A stretch of 64,000 nucleotides of DNA from Methylobacteriaceae bacterium (GCA_947444195.1 CANEZL010000012.1:50919-114918); one strand, 5' to 3'. Numbered from the stretch's first letter, positions 17,861 to 26,538 are shown. Translations and numbers: made by a program. The notes: generated by a model not told the origin, from the sequence alone.

Positions 17861-18745
17861 TCAGGGGAGGTGGTCGAGGATCGTGCGCAGGGGCTCCACG
17901 AGGGGGTTGTCGTGGTCGCGCCGCCAGGCGAGGTGGAGTTCCGCCGGCCGGGGCCGGAGGAGGGCGAGGGGCCGGAAGGCGACGCCCTCGAAGCGCAGGC
18001 GCTCGGCGGCGGCCGGCACCAGGGCGAGGCCGATCCCGGCGCGCACCAGGGCGAGGATCGAGTGGATCTGGGTGAGTTGCTGGAGCGCGCGCGGCTGCAC
18101 CCCCGCCTCGGTGAGGAGGGCCACGACGAGATCGTGGAAGTAGCGCGCCTCCTGCGGGGCGTAGGCGACGAAGGGCGCGCCGTCGAGATCGGCGAGGGCG
18201 AGGCGCTCGCGGGCGGCGAGCGGGTGGCCGGCGGGGATCGCCGCGACCAGGGGCTCGGCGAGCGCACGGACGGCGGCGAGGTCGGGATGCGTCACCGGCG
18301 GGCGCACCAGGGCCGCGTCGATCTGGCCGGAGAGCAGGCCCTCGATCAGGTCCCGGGTGACCATCTCGCGGAGCGCCAGGGTCACCTCCGGCATCCCCGC
18401 CCGGCAGGCGGTGACGAGGCGGGGCAGGAAATCGTAGGCGGAGGCCGCGGTGAAGCCGAGCTTGAGCACGCCCGCCCGGCCCGCCGCCACCTGCCGGGTG
18501 ACGTGGGCGGCGGTCTCGGCGAGGCGCAGGATGCGCTGGGCCTCGGGCAGGAAGCTGCGCCCGGCCGCGGTGAGCCGCACGGAGCGGCTGGTGCGGTCGA
18601 GGAGCTGCGCGTCGAGGATCCGCTCCAGAACCTGGATCTGCCGGGAGAGGGGCGGCTGCGTCATGTTCAGCCGCGCGGCGGCACGGCCGAAATGAAGTTC
18701 CTCCGCCACCGCGACGAAGCAGCGGATCTGGCTCAGCTCGAACAT
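17861..18745 (-). CDS. LysR family transcriptional regulator, probably of the galactarate genes
   Basis: A 294-residue LysR regulator. The N-terminal winged helix-turn-helix covers LHFGRAAARLNMTQPPLSRQIQVLE, and a periplasmic-binding-like effector domain runs from about residue 90. It lies on the same strand 166 bases upstream of garD, so it could drive garD and the talarate dehydratase gene or head one transcript with them. The effector is presumably an aldarate, by context only. Confidence 0.8.
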   Translation of the reverse strand: MFELSQIRCFVAVAEELHFGRAAARLNMTQPPLSRQIQVLERILDAQLLDRTSRSVRLTAAGRSFLPEAQRILRLAETAAHVTRQVAAGRAGVLKLGFTAASAYDFLPRLVTACRAGMPEVTLALREMVTRDLIEGLLSGQIDAALVRPPVTHPDLAAVRALAEPLVAAIPAGHPLAARERLALADLDGAPFVAYAPQEARYFHDLVVALLTEAGVQPRALQQLTQIHSILALVRAGIGLALVPAAAERLRFEGVAFRPLALLRPRPAELHLAWRRDHDNPLVEPLRTILDHLP

Positions 18746-18760
18746 CGCCGGAGGATAGCA

Positions 18761-18789
18761 GGGCGGGGGCAGGCTCCACCCCCCGCCCG
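18761..18789 (-). terminator. GC-rich hairpin downstream of urtE
   Basis: GGGCGGGGG and CCCCCCGCCC can pair around a short loop just past the urtE stop, in the gap before the LysR gene start. There is no T tract, so it is a possible transcription stop or a boundary hairpin rather than a textbook terminator. Confidence 0.3.
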
Positions 18790-18849
18790 CGCCCGACGCA
18801 TGGGGATCACGCCGATCTGTAGCGCGCCCTCAGGGTCGGGGGATACGCC

Positions 18850-19545
18850 TCACACGGAGAGCCAGCGCAGCACCTGCGCCTCGTCCATGCCGCTGCGGGG
18901 GCCGGCATCCACCACCTGCCCGCGGTCCATCACGGCGTAATGGTCGCAGAGGTCGCGGGCCCACTCGAAATACTGCTCCACCAGCACGATCGCCATCTCG
19001 CCCTTGTCGCGCAGATAGGTGATGGCCCGGCCGATATCCTTGATGATCGAGGGCTGGATCCCCTCCGTCGGCTCGTCGAGGACGAGGAGCCGCGGCCGGG
19101 TGACGAGGGCGCGGGCGATGGCGAGTTGCTGCTGCTGGCCGCCCGAGAGGTCGCCGCCGCGCCGATGGAGCATGTCCTTCAGCACGGGGAAGAGGTCGTA
19201 GATCTCGCCCGGAACGTAGCGGTCCGCCCGTTTGCAGGGGGCGAAGCCCGTCTCGAGGTTCTCCTTCACGGTGAGCAGCGGGAAGATCTCGCGGCCCTGG
19301 GGCACGAAGGCGACGCCGGCCCGCGCCCGTTCGTAGGGGGCAAGCCCCGACAGCACCGTGTCGCCGAGCCGGATCGAGCCCTTGGCGATGGGCTGCTGCC
19401 CGACGATGGCGCGCATCAGCGAGGTCTTGCCGACCCCGTTGCGGCCGAGCACCGCCGTCACGCGACCGGGCTCGGCGGTGAGCGAGACGCCGCGCAGCGC
19501 CTGGGCCGCGCCGTAGTAGAGATCGATGGTGTCGACCGTCAGCAT
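18850..19545 (-). CDS. urtE: Urea ABC transporter ATP-binding protein UrtE
   Basis: A 231-residue ATPase. It opens MLTVDTIDLYYGAAQALRGVS, with Walker A GRNGVGKTS, signature LSGGQQQQLAIARAL and Walker B LLVLDEPTEGIQPSI. The YYGAAQAL and TEGIQPSII segments identify UrtE within the LivF-like group. It powers urea uptake together with UrtD. It is the last gene of the urt operon and is separated from urtD by a 193-base spacer filled with hairpins. Confidence 0.92.
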   Translation of the reverse strand: MLTVDTIDLYYGAAQALRGVSLTAEPGRVTAVLGRNGVGKTSLMRAIVGQQPIAKGSIRLGDTVLSGLAPYERARAGVAFVPQGREIFPLLTVKENLETGFAPCKRADRYVPGEIYDLFPVLKDMLHRRGGDLSGGQQQQLAIARALVTRPRLLVLDEPTEGIQPSIIKDIGRAITYLRDKGEMAIVLVEQYFEWARDLCDHYAVMDRGQVVDAGPRSGMDEAQVLRWLSV

Positions 19546-19577
19546 CGGTTTACCGCCCGTTCGAGATATGGGGATCC

Positions 19578-19708
19578 CCAAGGGCCGAGGCCCTTGGGCG
19601 GGGTTCGGGGCGCGCAGCCCCGGAATTGGCCTGCGCACCCGGCCTTGCCGGGTGTGCAGGTCAACAGCAGGGCTCTGCCCTGCACCCGCGAAAGGTCTCG
19701 ACCTTTCG
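19578..19708. repeat. Multi-hairpin repeat, copy 2, between urtD and urtE
   Basis: Contains hairpins CCAAGGGCC/GGCCCTTGG (19578-19597), CTGC-CACCCGGC/GCCGGGTG-GCAG (19631-19659), CAGGGC/GCCCTG (19668-19682) and CGAAAGGTC/GACCTTTCG (19689-19708). Order and core sequences match the element at 14338-14430. It fills nearly the whole spacer within the operon and could affect mRNA stability or urtE expression. Confidence 0.7.
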
Positions 19709-19738
19709 AAACCATGACTTGGCGGCGCGCCGACACGC

Positions 19739-20545
19739 TCACCGTCCGAGATAGACTTCGACCACCTTCGGATCGGCCGACACGGCGTCGATCGAGCCCT
19801 CCGCCAGCACCGCGCCCTCGTGCAGGCAGGTGACACGGCACTGGAGCGCGCGCACGAAGTGCATGTCGTGCTCGACCACGATCACCGCGTGGTCGCGGGC
19901 GATCTCGCGCAGCAGCGTCGCCGTCTGCGCCGTCTCGGCGTCGGTCATGCCGGCGACCGGCTCGTCCACCAGCAGCAGCTTCGGGTCCTGCGCGAGCAGC
20001 ATGCCGATCTCCAGCCACTGCTTCTGGCCGTGCGAGAGGTCGGCGGCCGGGCGCGCCCGGTGGGCGAGGAGCCCGACCTTGGCGAGGAGCGCGTCGATGC
20101 GCTCGGCCTCGACCCGATTGCGCCAGCCGAACAGGGAGGCGAGCCCGGAGCGCGGCCCTTTGAGCGCCAGCAGGATGTTGTCGGCCACCGTGTGGCTCTC
20201 GAACACGGTCGGCTTCTGGAACTTGCGGCCGATGCCGAGATCGGCGATGGCCGGCTCGTCGAGCCTGCGCAGGTCGTGCACGCCGTCGAAGAGCGCGGTG
20301 CCGGTATCGGGCCGGGTCTTGCCGGTGATGCAGTCCATCATCGTGGTCTTGCCGGCCCCGTTCGGGCCGATGATGGCGCGCATCTCGCCCCGGTCCAGGG
20401 TGAGCGAGAGGCCGCGCAGCGCCCGGTAGCCGTCGAAGGTGACCTTGAGGTCGTCGAGGTAGAGGAGCGCGTCGGTGACGCGCCGCTTGCCCGCGGGGCC
20501 GGCGAAGTCGGCGGCCGGCGGTTCGAGGAGATCGGCGTCGCTCAT
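19739..20545 (-). CDS. urtD: Urea ABC transporter ATP-binding protein UrtD
   Basis: A 268-residue ATPase. Walker A is GPNGAGKTT, the signature is LSHGQKQWLEIGMLL (His instead of the usual second Gly, normal for UrtD) and Walker B is LLLVDEPVAGMTDAE. The GRKFQKPTVFESHTV segment is also family-specific. The ATG at 20545 overlaps the urtC stop by one base. An N-terminal extension of about 25 residues precedes the nucleotide-binding domain. Confidence 0.92.
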   Translation of the reverse strand: MSDADLLEPPAADFAGPAGKRRVTDALLYLDDLKVTFDGYRALRGLSLTLDRGEMRAIIGPNGAGKTTMMDCITGKTRPDTGTALFDGVHDLRRLDEPAIADLGIGRKFQKPTVFESHTVADNILLALKGPRSGLASLFGWRNRVEAERIDALLAKVGLLAHRARPAADLSHGQKQWLEIGMLLAQDPKLLLVDEPVAGMTDAETAQTATLLREIARDHAVIVVEHDMHFVRALQCRVTCLHEGAVLAEGSIDAVSADPKVVEVYLGR

Positions 20546-21696
20546 CAGCCCTGTCCCTCCTCGGCGAGCTTCGGGGCGATGGCCGGCTCGGGGGGCAGCT
20601 TGGCCCGGGCGCGGCGGCCGCCGAAGCGCTCGATCAGGCTGCCGACGATGCCCTTGGGCAGGAACAGGGTCACCACCACGAACAGGGCGCCGAGCGCGAA
20701 CAGCCACGCGTCCGGCATCGCGCCGGTCAACACGGTCTTGGCGTAGTTGACGATGACGGCGCCCAGCGCCGCGCCGACCAGCGTGCCGCGCCCGCCGACC
20801 GCGACCCAGATCACCGCCTCGATGGAGTTGGTGGGCGCGAACTCGCCCGGGTTGATGATGCCCACCTGCGGCACGTAGAGGGCGCCGGCCACGCCCGCCA
20901 TCATGGCCGAGACGGTGAAGGCCAGCGTCTTGTAGTGCTCCGGCCGGTAGCCGAGGAAGCGCGTGCGCGGTTCCGCGTCGCGCACCGCGATCAGGATCTT
21001 GCCGTAGGCCGAGACCGTCATGAAGCGGGCGACGAGATAGCCGAGCGCCAGCGCGATGCCGGTGGCCACGAACAGCGCCACGCGCGTCCCCTGGGCCTGG
21101 ACGGGGAAGCCGAGGATGTCCTTGAAGTCGGTGAGCCCGTTGTTGCCGCCGAGCCCCATGTCGTTGCGGAAGAAGGCCAGCATCAGCGCGAAGGTCATCG
21201 CCTGCGTGATGATCGACAGGTAGACGCCCGTCACCCGCGAGCGGAAGGCGAGCCAGCCGAAGACGAAGGCGAGCAGCCCCGGCACGGCGAGCACCATCAG
21301 CGCCGCGAAGGCGAAGTTGTCGAAGCCGAGCCAGTACCAGGGCAGTTCCTTGTAATTCAGGAACACCATGAAATCGGGCAGGACCGGGTTTCCGTAGACG
21401 CCGCGCGGGCCGATCTGGCGCATCAGGTACATGCCCATCGCGTAGCCGCCGAGCCCGAAGAAGGCGCCGTGGCCGAGGGAGAGGATGCCGCAATAGCCCC
21501 AGACGAGGTCGAGGCTGAGCGCGAGCAGCGCGAAGGCGAGGTACTTGCCGAACAGCGAGACGAGATAGGTCGGCAGGTGCAGCCCGGAGCCCTCGGCGAC
21601 CCCGAGGTTGAGGAGCGGCACCGCGAGGCAGAAGACGGCGAGCGCGGCGAGGAAGATCCAGCCCTTGGTGTCGATGAGAGCGGTTCGGGAGGTCAT
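20545..21696 (-). CDS. urtC: Urea ABC transporter permease UrtC
   Basis: A 383-residue LivM-type inner-membrane permease with about nine hydrophobic helices. SLDLVWGYCGILSLGHGAFFGLGGYAMG is split across the conserved region, and the late loop carries EAVIWVAVGGRGTLVGAALGA, the EAA-type coupling segment. Length and the LFRNDMGLGGNNGLTDF-type periplasmic part fit UrtC. It follows urtB after a 205-base spacer occupied by a palindromic repeat, and is coupled to urtD. Confidence 0.92.
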   Translation of the reverse strand: MTSRTALIDTKGWIFLAALAVFCLAVPLLNLGVAEGSGLHLPTYLVSLFGKYLAFALLALSLDLVWGYCGILSLGHGAFFGLGGYAMGMYLMRQIGPRGVYGNPVLPDFMVFLNYKELPWYWLGFDNFAFAALMVLAVPGLLAFVFGWLAFRSRVTGVYLSIITQAMTFALMLAFFRNDMGLGGNNGLTDFKDILGFPVQAQGTRVALFVATGIALALGYLVARFMTVSAYGKILIAVRDAEPRTRFLGYRPEHYKTLAFTVSAMMAGVAGALYVPQVGIINPGEFAPTNSIEAVIWVAVGGRGTLVGAALGAVIVNYAKTVLTGAMPDAWLFALGALFVVVTLFLPKGIVGSLIERFGGRRARAKLPPEPAIAPKLAEEGQG

Positions 21697-21718
21697 GAGG
21701 CGATTCCGTATCCGCAGA

Positions 21719-21891
21719 TCTCCCTCCCCCCTCTGCGGGGGAGGGTGGCCCCTGCGTCAGCAGGGGTCGGGAGAGGGGTGCGACGGTGCAGGACAGCGCT
21801 CGGCATCGACGCCGGGCCTCCTCCGGAAGCCGGGTTCCCCTCTCCCGCCTCGCTCCGCTCGGCACCCTCCCCCGCTTCAGGGGGAGGGAGA
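21719..21891. repeat. Composite palindromic repeat between urtB and urtC
   Basis: Outer arms TCTCCCTCCCCC and GGGGGAGGGAGA form an inverted repeat. Inside them further complementary pairs occur, such as the GGGAGAGGGG and CCCCTCTCCC blocks. The 173-base element nearly fills the urtB-urtC spacer. A short related palindrome is visible near 59788-59815. It is non-coding. Confidence 0.7.
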
Positions 21892-21901
21892 GCGTGGCGC
21901 A

Positions 21902-23488
21902 TCACGATTCCACCGCCCGGCCCTTGAGCGCGAACAGGCCGCGCGGGCGCTTCTGGATGAAGAGGATGATGAAGATCAGGAGCGCGATCTTGGCGAGCAC
22001 CGCGCCGAAATACGGCTCGAACAGCTTGTTGGCGACGCCGAGCGTCAGCGCGGCCACCAGCGTGCCCCAGAGGTTGCCGACGCCGCCGAACACCACGACC
22101 AGGAACGAGTCGATGATGTAGCCCTGGCCGAGGTTCGGCGAGACGTTGTCGATCTGCGAGAGCGCCACGCCCGCGATCCCGGCGATGCCGGAGCCGAGGC
22201 CGAAGGTCATGGCGTCGACCCACGGCGTGCGGATGCCCATGGCCGCGGCCATGCGCCGGTTCTGCGTCACCGCCCGGGTCTTCAGGCCGAAGGAGGTCTT
22301 CCGCAGCACGAAGAGCAGGCCGAGGAAGACGCCGAGCGCGAACAGCACGATCCACATGCGGCCCCAGGTGATGGCGAGGCCGGCGAAGTCGAAGGAGCCG
22401 CTCATGAAGGCGGGGGAGCCGACCTCGCGGTTCGTCGGCCCGAAGATCGAGCGCACGCTCTGCTGCAGGATCAGGCTGACGCCGAAGGTGGCGAGCAGGG
22501 TTTCCAGGGGCCGCCCGTAGAGGAAGCGGATGATGCCGCGCTCGATCGCGACGCCGACCGCGCCAGCCACGAGGAAGGCGCAGGGGATGCTGATGGCGAG
22601 CGACCAGTCGAACAGGCCCGGGGCGTGGGTGCGGATCGCGTCCTGCACGAGGTAGGTCGTGTAGGCCCCGAGCATCACCATCTCGCCGTGGGCCATGTTG
22701 ATGATGCCCATCACCCCGAAGGTGATGGCGAGCCCGATCGCGGCGAGGAGCAGCACGGAGCCCAGCGAGATCCCGTACCAGACGTTCTGCGCGGCCGCCG
22801 CCACCGCGAGCCGGGTCTCGACCGCCTGGATGCCGCGGGCGGCCGCCGCCTTCACGGCCTCGCTCGGATCGCCCGCGGCGAGCCCCCGCAGGATGGCGAT
22901 GGCGTCGCCGTCGCCCCGGGCCTGGATCGCGGGCAGCGCCGCGAGGCGGTCGGCCTCCGGCGTGCCGGGCTTCGCCAGCAGCACCGCGGCGCGGGCGGCG
23001 GCGAGCGCGCGCTTCACCCCCGCGTCGGATTCCCGGCCGAGCGCCGCGTCGAGGGCCGGCAGCGCGACGGGATCGCGCGCCTTGAACACCGCGTCGGCGG
23101 CCTCCCGACGCTTGCCGGGATCGGGGCTCGCGAGGTTGAGCTGACCCTGCGCGGCGTCGAGCGCACGGCGGATCTTGTTGTTGGCGCGCACGGGCTTGAG
23201 CCCGTCGCCCTGGGCGGGGGCGCCGGTGCGGGCATCGACGAGGCCGCCGCCCTGCTTGATGAAGAGCGCCCTGTCGGCCGGGCGGTAGAGCAGGCGCCCG
23301 TCGGCGAGGGCCGCCAGAACGGCGCCCGCCCGCGGCTCGCCGCTCGCGGCGAGGCCCGCGATGCCGGCCTCGATGTCGCCGTAGCTGTCGCTGGCGAGCC
23401 GGGCATAGGCGTCGGCCGGCCCTGCGTCCTGCGCGAGGGCCGGCGCGGCGAGGCCGAGCAGGAGCGAGAGGAGGAGGATGCGGATCAT
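21902..23488 (-). CDS. urtB: Urea ABC transporter permease UrtB
   Basis: A 528-residue protein. A signal peptide (MIRILLLSLLLGLAAPALAQ) is followed by an alanine-rich helical periplasmic domain to about residue 235, the N-terminal extension typical of UrtB, then a LivH-like permease domain with about eight helices. Family motifs include FGVMGIINMAHGEMVMLGAYTTY (in two adjacent parts) and FGGVGNLWGTLVAALTLGVANK. It pairs with UrtC to form the urea channel. It starts 137 bases after urtA. Confidence 0.92.
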   Translation of the reverse strand: MIRILLLSLLLGLAAPALAQDAGPADAYARLASDSYGDIEAGIAGLAASGEPRAGAVLAALADGRLLYRPADRALFIKQGGGLVDARTGAPAQGDGLKPVRANNKIRRALDAAQGQLNLASPDPGKRREAADAVFKARDPVALPALDAALGRESDAGVKRALAAARAAVLLAKPGTPEADRLAALPAIQARGDGDAIAILRGLAAGDPSEAVKAAAARGIQAVETRLAVAAAAQNVWYGISLGSVLLLAAIGLAITFGVMGIINMAHGEMVMLGAYTTYLVQDAIRTHAPGLFDWSLAISIPCAFLVAGAVGVAIERGIIRFLYGRPLETLLATFGVSLILQQSVRSIFGPTNREVGSPAFMSGSFDFAGLAITWGRMWIVLFALGVFLGLLFVLRKTSFGLKTRAVTQNRRMAAAMGIRTPWVDAMTFGLGSGIAGIAGVALSQIDNVSPNLGQGYIIDSFLVVVFGGVGNLWGTLVAALTLGVANKLFEPYFGAVLAKIALLIFIILFIQKRPRGLFALKGRAVES

Positions 23489-23562
23489 GGAATGCGGGTC
23501 TCCGCGGGCGGGCGCCGGCTCGGAGGGTTTGCGAAGAGGACGGTCGTGTCCGCCGCCCGCGC

Positions 23563-23600
23563 CGTCATTCCGGGTTCCGCTGCGCGGCCCCGGAATGACG
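23563..23600. repeat. 38-bp palindrome between urtA and urtB
   Basis: CGTCATTCCGGG and CCCCGGAATGACG are inverted around a TTCCGCTGCGCGG centre. A related longer palindrome lies at 59957-60020. This type of CATTCCGG/CCGGAATG palindrome is frequent in Hyphomicrobiales intergenic DNA. Here it lies in an operon spacer, where it may form a processing or attenuation hairpin after the highly expressed binding-protein gene. Confidence 0.65.
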
Positions 23601-23625
23601 ACGCGGGTCTGATAAAGGCTTCGGC

Positions 23626-24915
23626 TCAGGCGCCGCCGCACTTCTTGGTCTTGGTGTTGTAGTTGCCGCAGTTCAGCTTGACCCAGTCGGCCTCGAGGTC
23701 CTTCGAGCCGTCGAGCTGCTTCGACCACGCCTCGCCGGGGATCAGGCCCTCGGTCTTGTTGACCACGTCGAACTGGCCGTCATCCTTGATCTCGCCGATG
23801 AAGACCGGCTTCGTGATGTGGTGGTTGGGCAGCATGGTCGAGGTGCCGCCGGTGAGGTTCTTCTGCTCGGTGCCCGGCAGCGCGGCGATGACCTTGTCGG
23901 GATCGACCGTGCCGGCCTTCTCCACCGCCTTCACCCACATGTTGAAGCCGATATAGTGCGCCTCCATCGGATCGTTGGTGACGGCCTTGGGGTTCTTCTT
24001 GTAGTCCTGCCACTGCTTGATGAAGGCCTTGTTCTCCGGCGTGTCGATGGACTCGAAGTAGTTCCACGCGGCCAAGTGGCCGACGAGCGGCTTGGTGTCG
24101 ATGCCGGCCAGTTCCTCCTCGCCCACCGAGAAGGCCACGACCGGGATGTCGGTGGCCTTGATGCCCTGGTTGGCGAGCTCCTTGTAGAAGGGCACGTTGG
24201 CATCGCCGTTGATGGTCGAGACGACCGCGGTCTTCTTGCCGGCCGAGCCGAAGCTCTTGATGGCGGAGACCCGGGTCTGCCAGTCGGACTGGCCGAACGG
24301 CGTGTAGTTGATCGAGATGTCCTCGGGCTTCACGCCCTTGGCCTTCAGGTAGGCTTCGAGGATCTTGTTGGTGGTGCGCGGGTAGACGTAGTCCGTCCCC
24401 TCCAGGACCCAGCGCTCGACCTTCTCCTCCTTCATCAGGTAGTCGACGGCGGGAATGGCCTGCTGGTTCGGCGCGGCGCCGGTATAGAACACGTTGCGCT
24501 CGCTCTCCTCGCCCTCGTACTGGACGGGGTAGAACAGGATCGAGTTCAGCTCCTTGAAGACCGGCAGCACGGACTTGCGCGAGACGCTGGTCCAGCAGCC
24601 GAACACCGCCGAGACCTTGTCCTTGGCGATGAGCTCGCGGGCCTTCTCGGCGAAGAGCGGCCAGTTCGAGGCCGGATCGACCACCACCGGCTCCAGCTTC
24701 TTGCCGAGGAGGCCGCCCCGCTTGTTCTGCTCCGCGATGAGCATCAGCATCGCGTCCTTCAGGGTCGTCTCGGAGATCGCCATCGTCCCCGAGAGCGAGT
24801 GGAGGATGCCGACCTTGATGGTCTCCTGAGCCCGCGCCGCCCCCGCGCTCAAGGAGGCCATTGCCAGGCCGCCGGCGAGCGCCGCGGCCGAAACCCACGT
24901 CTTCACTGTCTTCAT
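23626..24915 (-). CDS. urtA: Urea ABC transporter substrate-binding protein UrtA
   Basis: A 429-residue periplasmic binding protein. The signal peptide spans residues 1-29, ending SAGAARA before QETIKVGIL. Conserved UrtA segments include HSLSGTMAISETTLKDA, FGCWTSVSRKSVLPV, LFYPVQYEGEESERNV and MEAHYIGFNMW. The C-terminus has two cysteines (LNCGNYNTKTKKCGG), usual for the family. It binds urea for the UrtBCDE importer. First gene of the operon, directly behind a sigma-54 promoter; a GGGGA ribosome-binding site precedes the ATG. Confidence 0.95.
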   Translation of the reverse strand: MKTVKTWVSAAALAGGLAMASLSAGAARAQETIKVGILHSLSGTMAISETTLKDAMLMLIAEQNKRGGLLGKKLEPVVVDPASNWPLFAEKARELIAKDKVSAVFGCWTSVSRKSVLPVFKELNSILFYPVQYEGEESERNVFYTGAAPNQQAIPAVDYLMKEEKVERWVLEGTDYVYPRTTNKILEAYLKAKGVKPEDISINYTPFGQSDWQTRVSAIKSFGSAGKKTAVVSTINGDANVPFYKELANQGIKATDIPVVAFSVGEEELAGIDTKPLVGHLAAWNYFESIDTPENKAFIKQWQDYKKNPKAVTNDPMEAHYIGFNMWVKAVEKAGTVDPDKVIAALPGTEQKNLTGGTSTMLPNHHITKPVFIGEIKDDGQFDVVNKTEGLIPGEAWSKQLDGSKDLEADWVKLNCGNYNTKTKKCGGA

Positions 24916-24955
24916 CGTGCGATTCCCCGGCCGCTGTCGGCGGCGCGGGCGGCTT

Positions 24956-24971
24956 CGCAATGGACGTGCCA
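24956..24971 (-). promoter_or_regulatory. Sigma-54 (RpoN) -24/-12 promoter of urtABCDE
   Basis: On the minus strand the bases read TGGCACGTCCATTGCG, a complete TGGCACG-N4-TTGC match differing from consensus only at the last, weakly conserved position. Transcription should start near 24945, about 30 bases before the urtA ATG at 24915. RpoN promoters need an enhancer-binding activator; NtrC is the likely one for a urea transporter, but no clean NtrC palindrome was recognised upstream. Confidence 0.8.
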
Positions 24972-25182
24972 CGGCCCAGCCTGGAACTGCACAGGCTTTA
25001 GACAGATGACGGCAGACAGGGCAGGGGCGCCGACGTCCTGACCATCGGATGTGCAGATGCCTCCGTCTTGATCAAGTCCTTGCCCAGCCTCTGACCGTTC
25101 CGGTCGCCCAGCCTGCCGCGCGACCGTGGAAGCCGACCCCCGGTCGCTCGGGTCCCGGCGTCGCCATCCCGCGGGCGCTCTG

Positions 25183-25287
25183 CTAGAGCATGCTGCTTTT
25201 TCACGGAAACAGCAGCATGCTCTATCTCTTCGTGGTCGCACGATGATGTCGGAAAACCGGATCCCACTTTTCCGCATCGTGCTCTAG
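25183..25287. repeat. CTAG-bounded 105-bp repeat, family A copy 2
   Basis: Begins CTAGAGCATGCTGC and ends GCATCGTGCTCTAG; same length and internal sequence as the copy at 87-191. It occupies the divergent urtA-ureD intergenic region, about 35 bases upstream of ureD, so it lies within or just before the ureD leader. Confidence 0.85.
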
Positions 25288-25321
25288 AGGCGCCGGACAA
25301 GCCGGAGCGAACCCGCCGCCC

Positions 25322-26203
25322 GTGATCCCATCCCCCGATCGCCTGCCCTCCGCTCCCTTGCCCCCCGATCCCTTGCCCGAGGCGCCCGCGCGCCAGCGCT
25401 CGGTCGGCCGCATCCGCCTGCGCGCCACCGCCGACGGCCTCCCGGGGCCCGCCCGCATCGCCGACCTCGCCGAGGCCGGCCCCCTGCGGCTGCGCTTCCC
25501 CCGCCGGCCGGCCGGCGCGGCGGAGACCGAGGCCGTCCTCGTCAACACGGCGGGCGGCGTCGCCTGCGGCGACGATTTCGCCGTCGCGGTCCGGCTGGAG
25601 GCGGGGGCACGGCTCTGCTTCACCACCACGGCGGCGGAGAAGCTCTACCGCTCGGACGGGCCGGTGAGCCGCCTCGACAACCGGGTCGACCTCGCCGAAG
25701 GCGCCCGGCTCGACTGGCTGCCGCAGGAGACGATCCTGTTCGACCGGGCGCGGGTGCGCCGCCGCTTCGAGGCCGACCTCGCCCCCGGAGCCGCGCTGCT
25801 GGCCTTCGAGGCGGTGGCCTTCGGGCGCAGCGCCCGCGGCGAGGTGCTCGGCGACGGCCTGTTCGCGGATTCCTGGCGCGTGCGCCGGGACGGGCGCCTC
25901 GTCTACGCCGACGGTTTCCATCTGGAGGGCGCGCTCGCCGCGCTGCTGGCCCGGCCCGCCATCGGCGGCGGGGCGGCTTCCTGCGCCACGATCCTCGACT
26001 TCGCCCCCGACGCCGCCGGGCGCCTCGATGAGGCGCGCCGCCACCTGGAGGGCGGGCCGGAGGTGGAGGCCGCCGCGAGCGCCTGGAACGGCCACCTCGC
26101 CGTGCGCCTCCTCGCTCCCGCCATCGGCCCCTTGCGGGCGCGGGCCGCCCGCTTCCTCGAAGCCTATCGCGGCCTACCCCTGCCGCGGGTGTGGCAAAGC
26201 TGA
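25322..26203 (+). CDS. ureD: Urease accessory protein UreD (UreH)
   Basis: A 293-residue scaffold protein. The RSVGRIRLRATADG opening is followed by VNTAGGVACGDDF, TTTAAEKLYRS and LDWLPQETILFDRARVRR, all UreD hallmarks. UreD binds the urease apoenzyme and forms the tunnel complex with UreF and UreG through which nickel is delivered. Translation starts at a GTG at 25322, giving a proline-rich N-terminus. Unusually it is 11 kb from the other urease genes, divergent from urtA. Confidence 0.93.
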   Translation: MIPSPDRLPSAPLPPDPLPEAPARQRSVGRIRLRATADGLPGPARIADLAEAGPLRLRFPRRPAGAAETEAVLVNTAGGVACGDDFAVAVRLEAGARLCFTTTAAEKLYRSDGPVSRLDNRVDLAEGARLDWLPQETILFDRARVRRRFEADLAPGAALLAFEAVAFGRSARGEVLGDGLFADSWRVRRDGRLVYADGFHLEGALAALLARPAIGGGAASCATILDFAPDAAGRLDEARRHLEGGPEVEAAASAWNGHLAVRLLAPAIGPLRARAARFLEAYRGLPLPRVWQS

Positions 26204-26337
26204 CGGGCCGCGTGAAAGAACCCGCGCCGGCCCGTTGCCCAGAGCCCGGGACCTCTGCTAGAGACGCCCATCTCCGGTGCCGGCCGCCCGGCCCGGAGGC
26301 GCGCGGCACGCCCTTCAGGGGCGCCCGCAGCACGAGA

Positions 26338-26411
26338 GGCCTCGTGGCGGAGTGGTTACGCAGAGGACTGCAAATCCTTGCACCCCGGTTCGATTCCGGG
26401 CGAGGCCTCCA
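26338..26411 (+). tRNA. tRNA-Cys (GCA)
   Basis: A 74-base cloverleaf with acceptor stem GGCCTCG/CGAGGCC, anticodon loop CTGCAAA (anticodon GCA), T arm CCCCGGTTCGATTCCGGGG-like, discriminator T as required for cysteine, and an encoded CCA. It stands between ureD and a hypothetical gene. Confidence 0.95.
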
Positions 26412-26538
26412 AAATCTCCCTTCCATCCTGGACTTCGACCCCGCGCAGCCGGCGCCTCGCGCGCGTGCGACCCCGCGGGGGTTGACGATCCGCGCGATCT
26501 CACGGCCCGTGCTCGGCGGGACGACGAGGGGGGCGGAC

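Noticed and set aside
21902..23488. The first 235 residues of UrtB as a separate fused gene or pseudogene remnant.
   Set aside because: The frame is continuous, starts with a signal peptide, and such an N-terminal helical domain is normal for UrtB.
24972..25080. Half sites resembling NtrC boxes (TGCAC near 24989, GTGCAG near 25049) upstream of the urtA promoter.
   Set aside because: They are isolated half sites on poor spacing and do not form the palindrome expected for NtrC.
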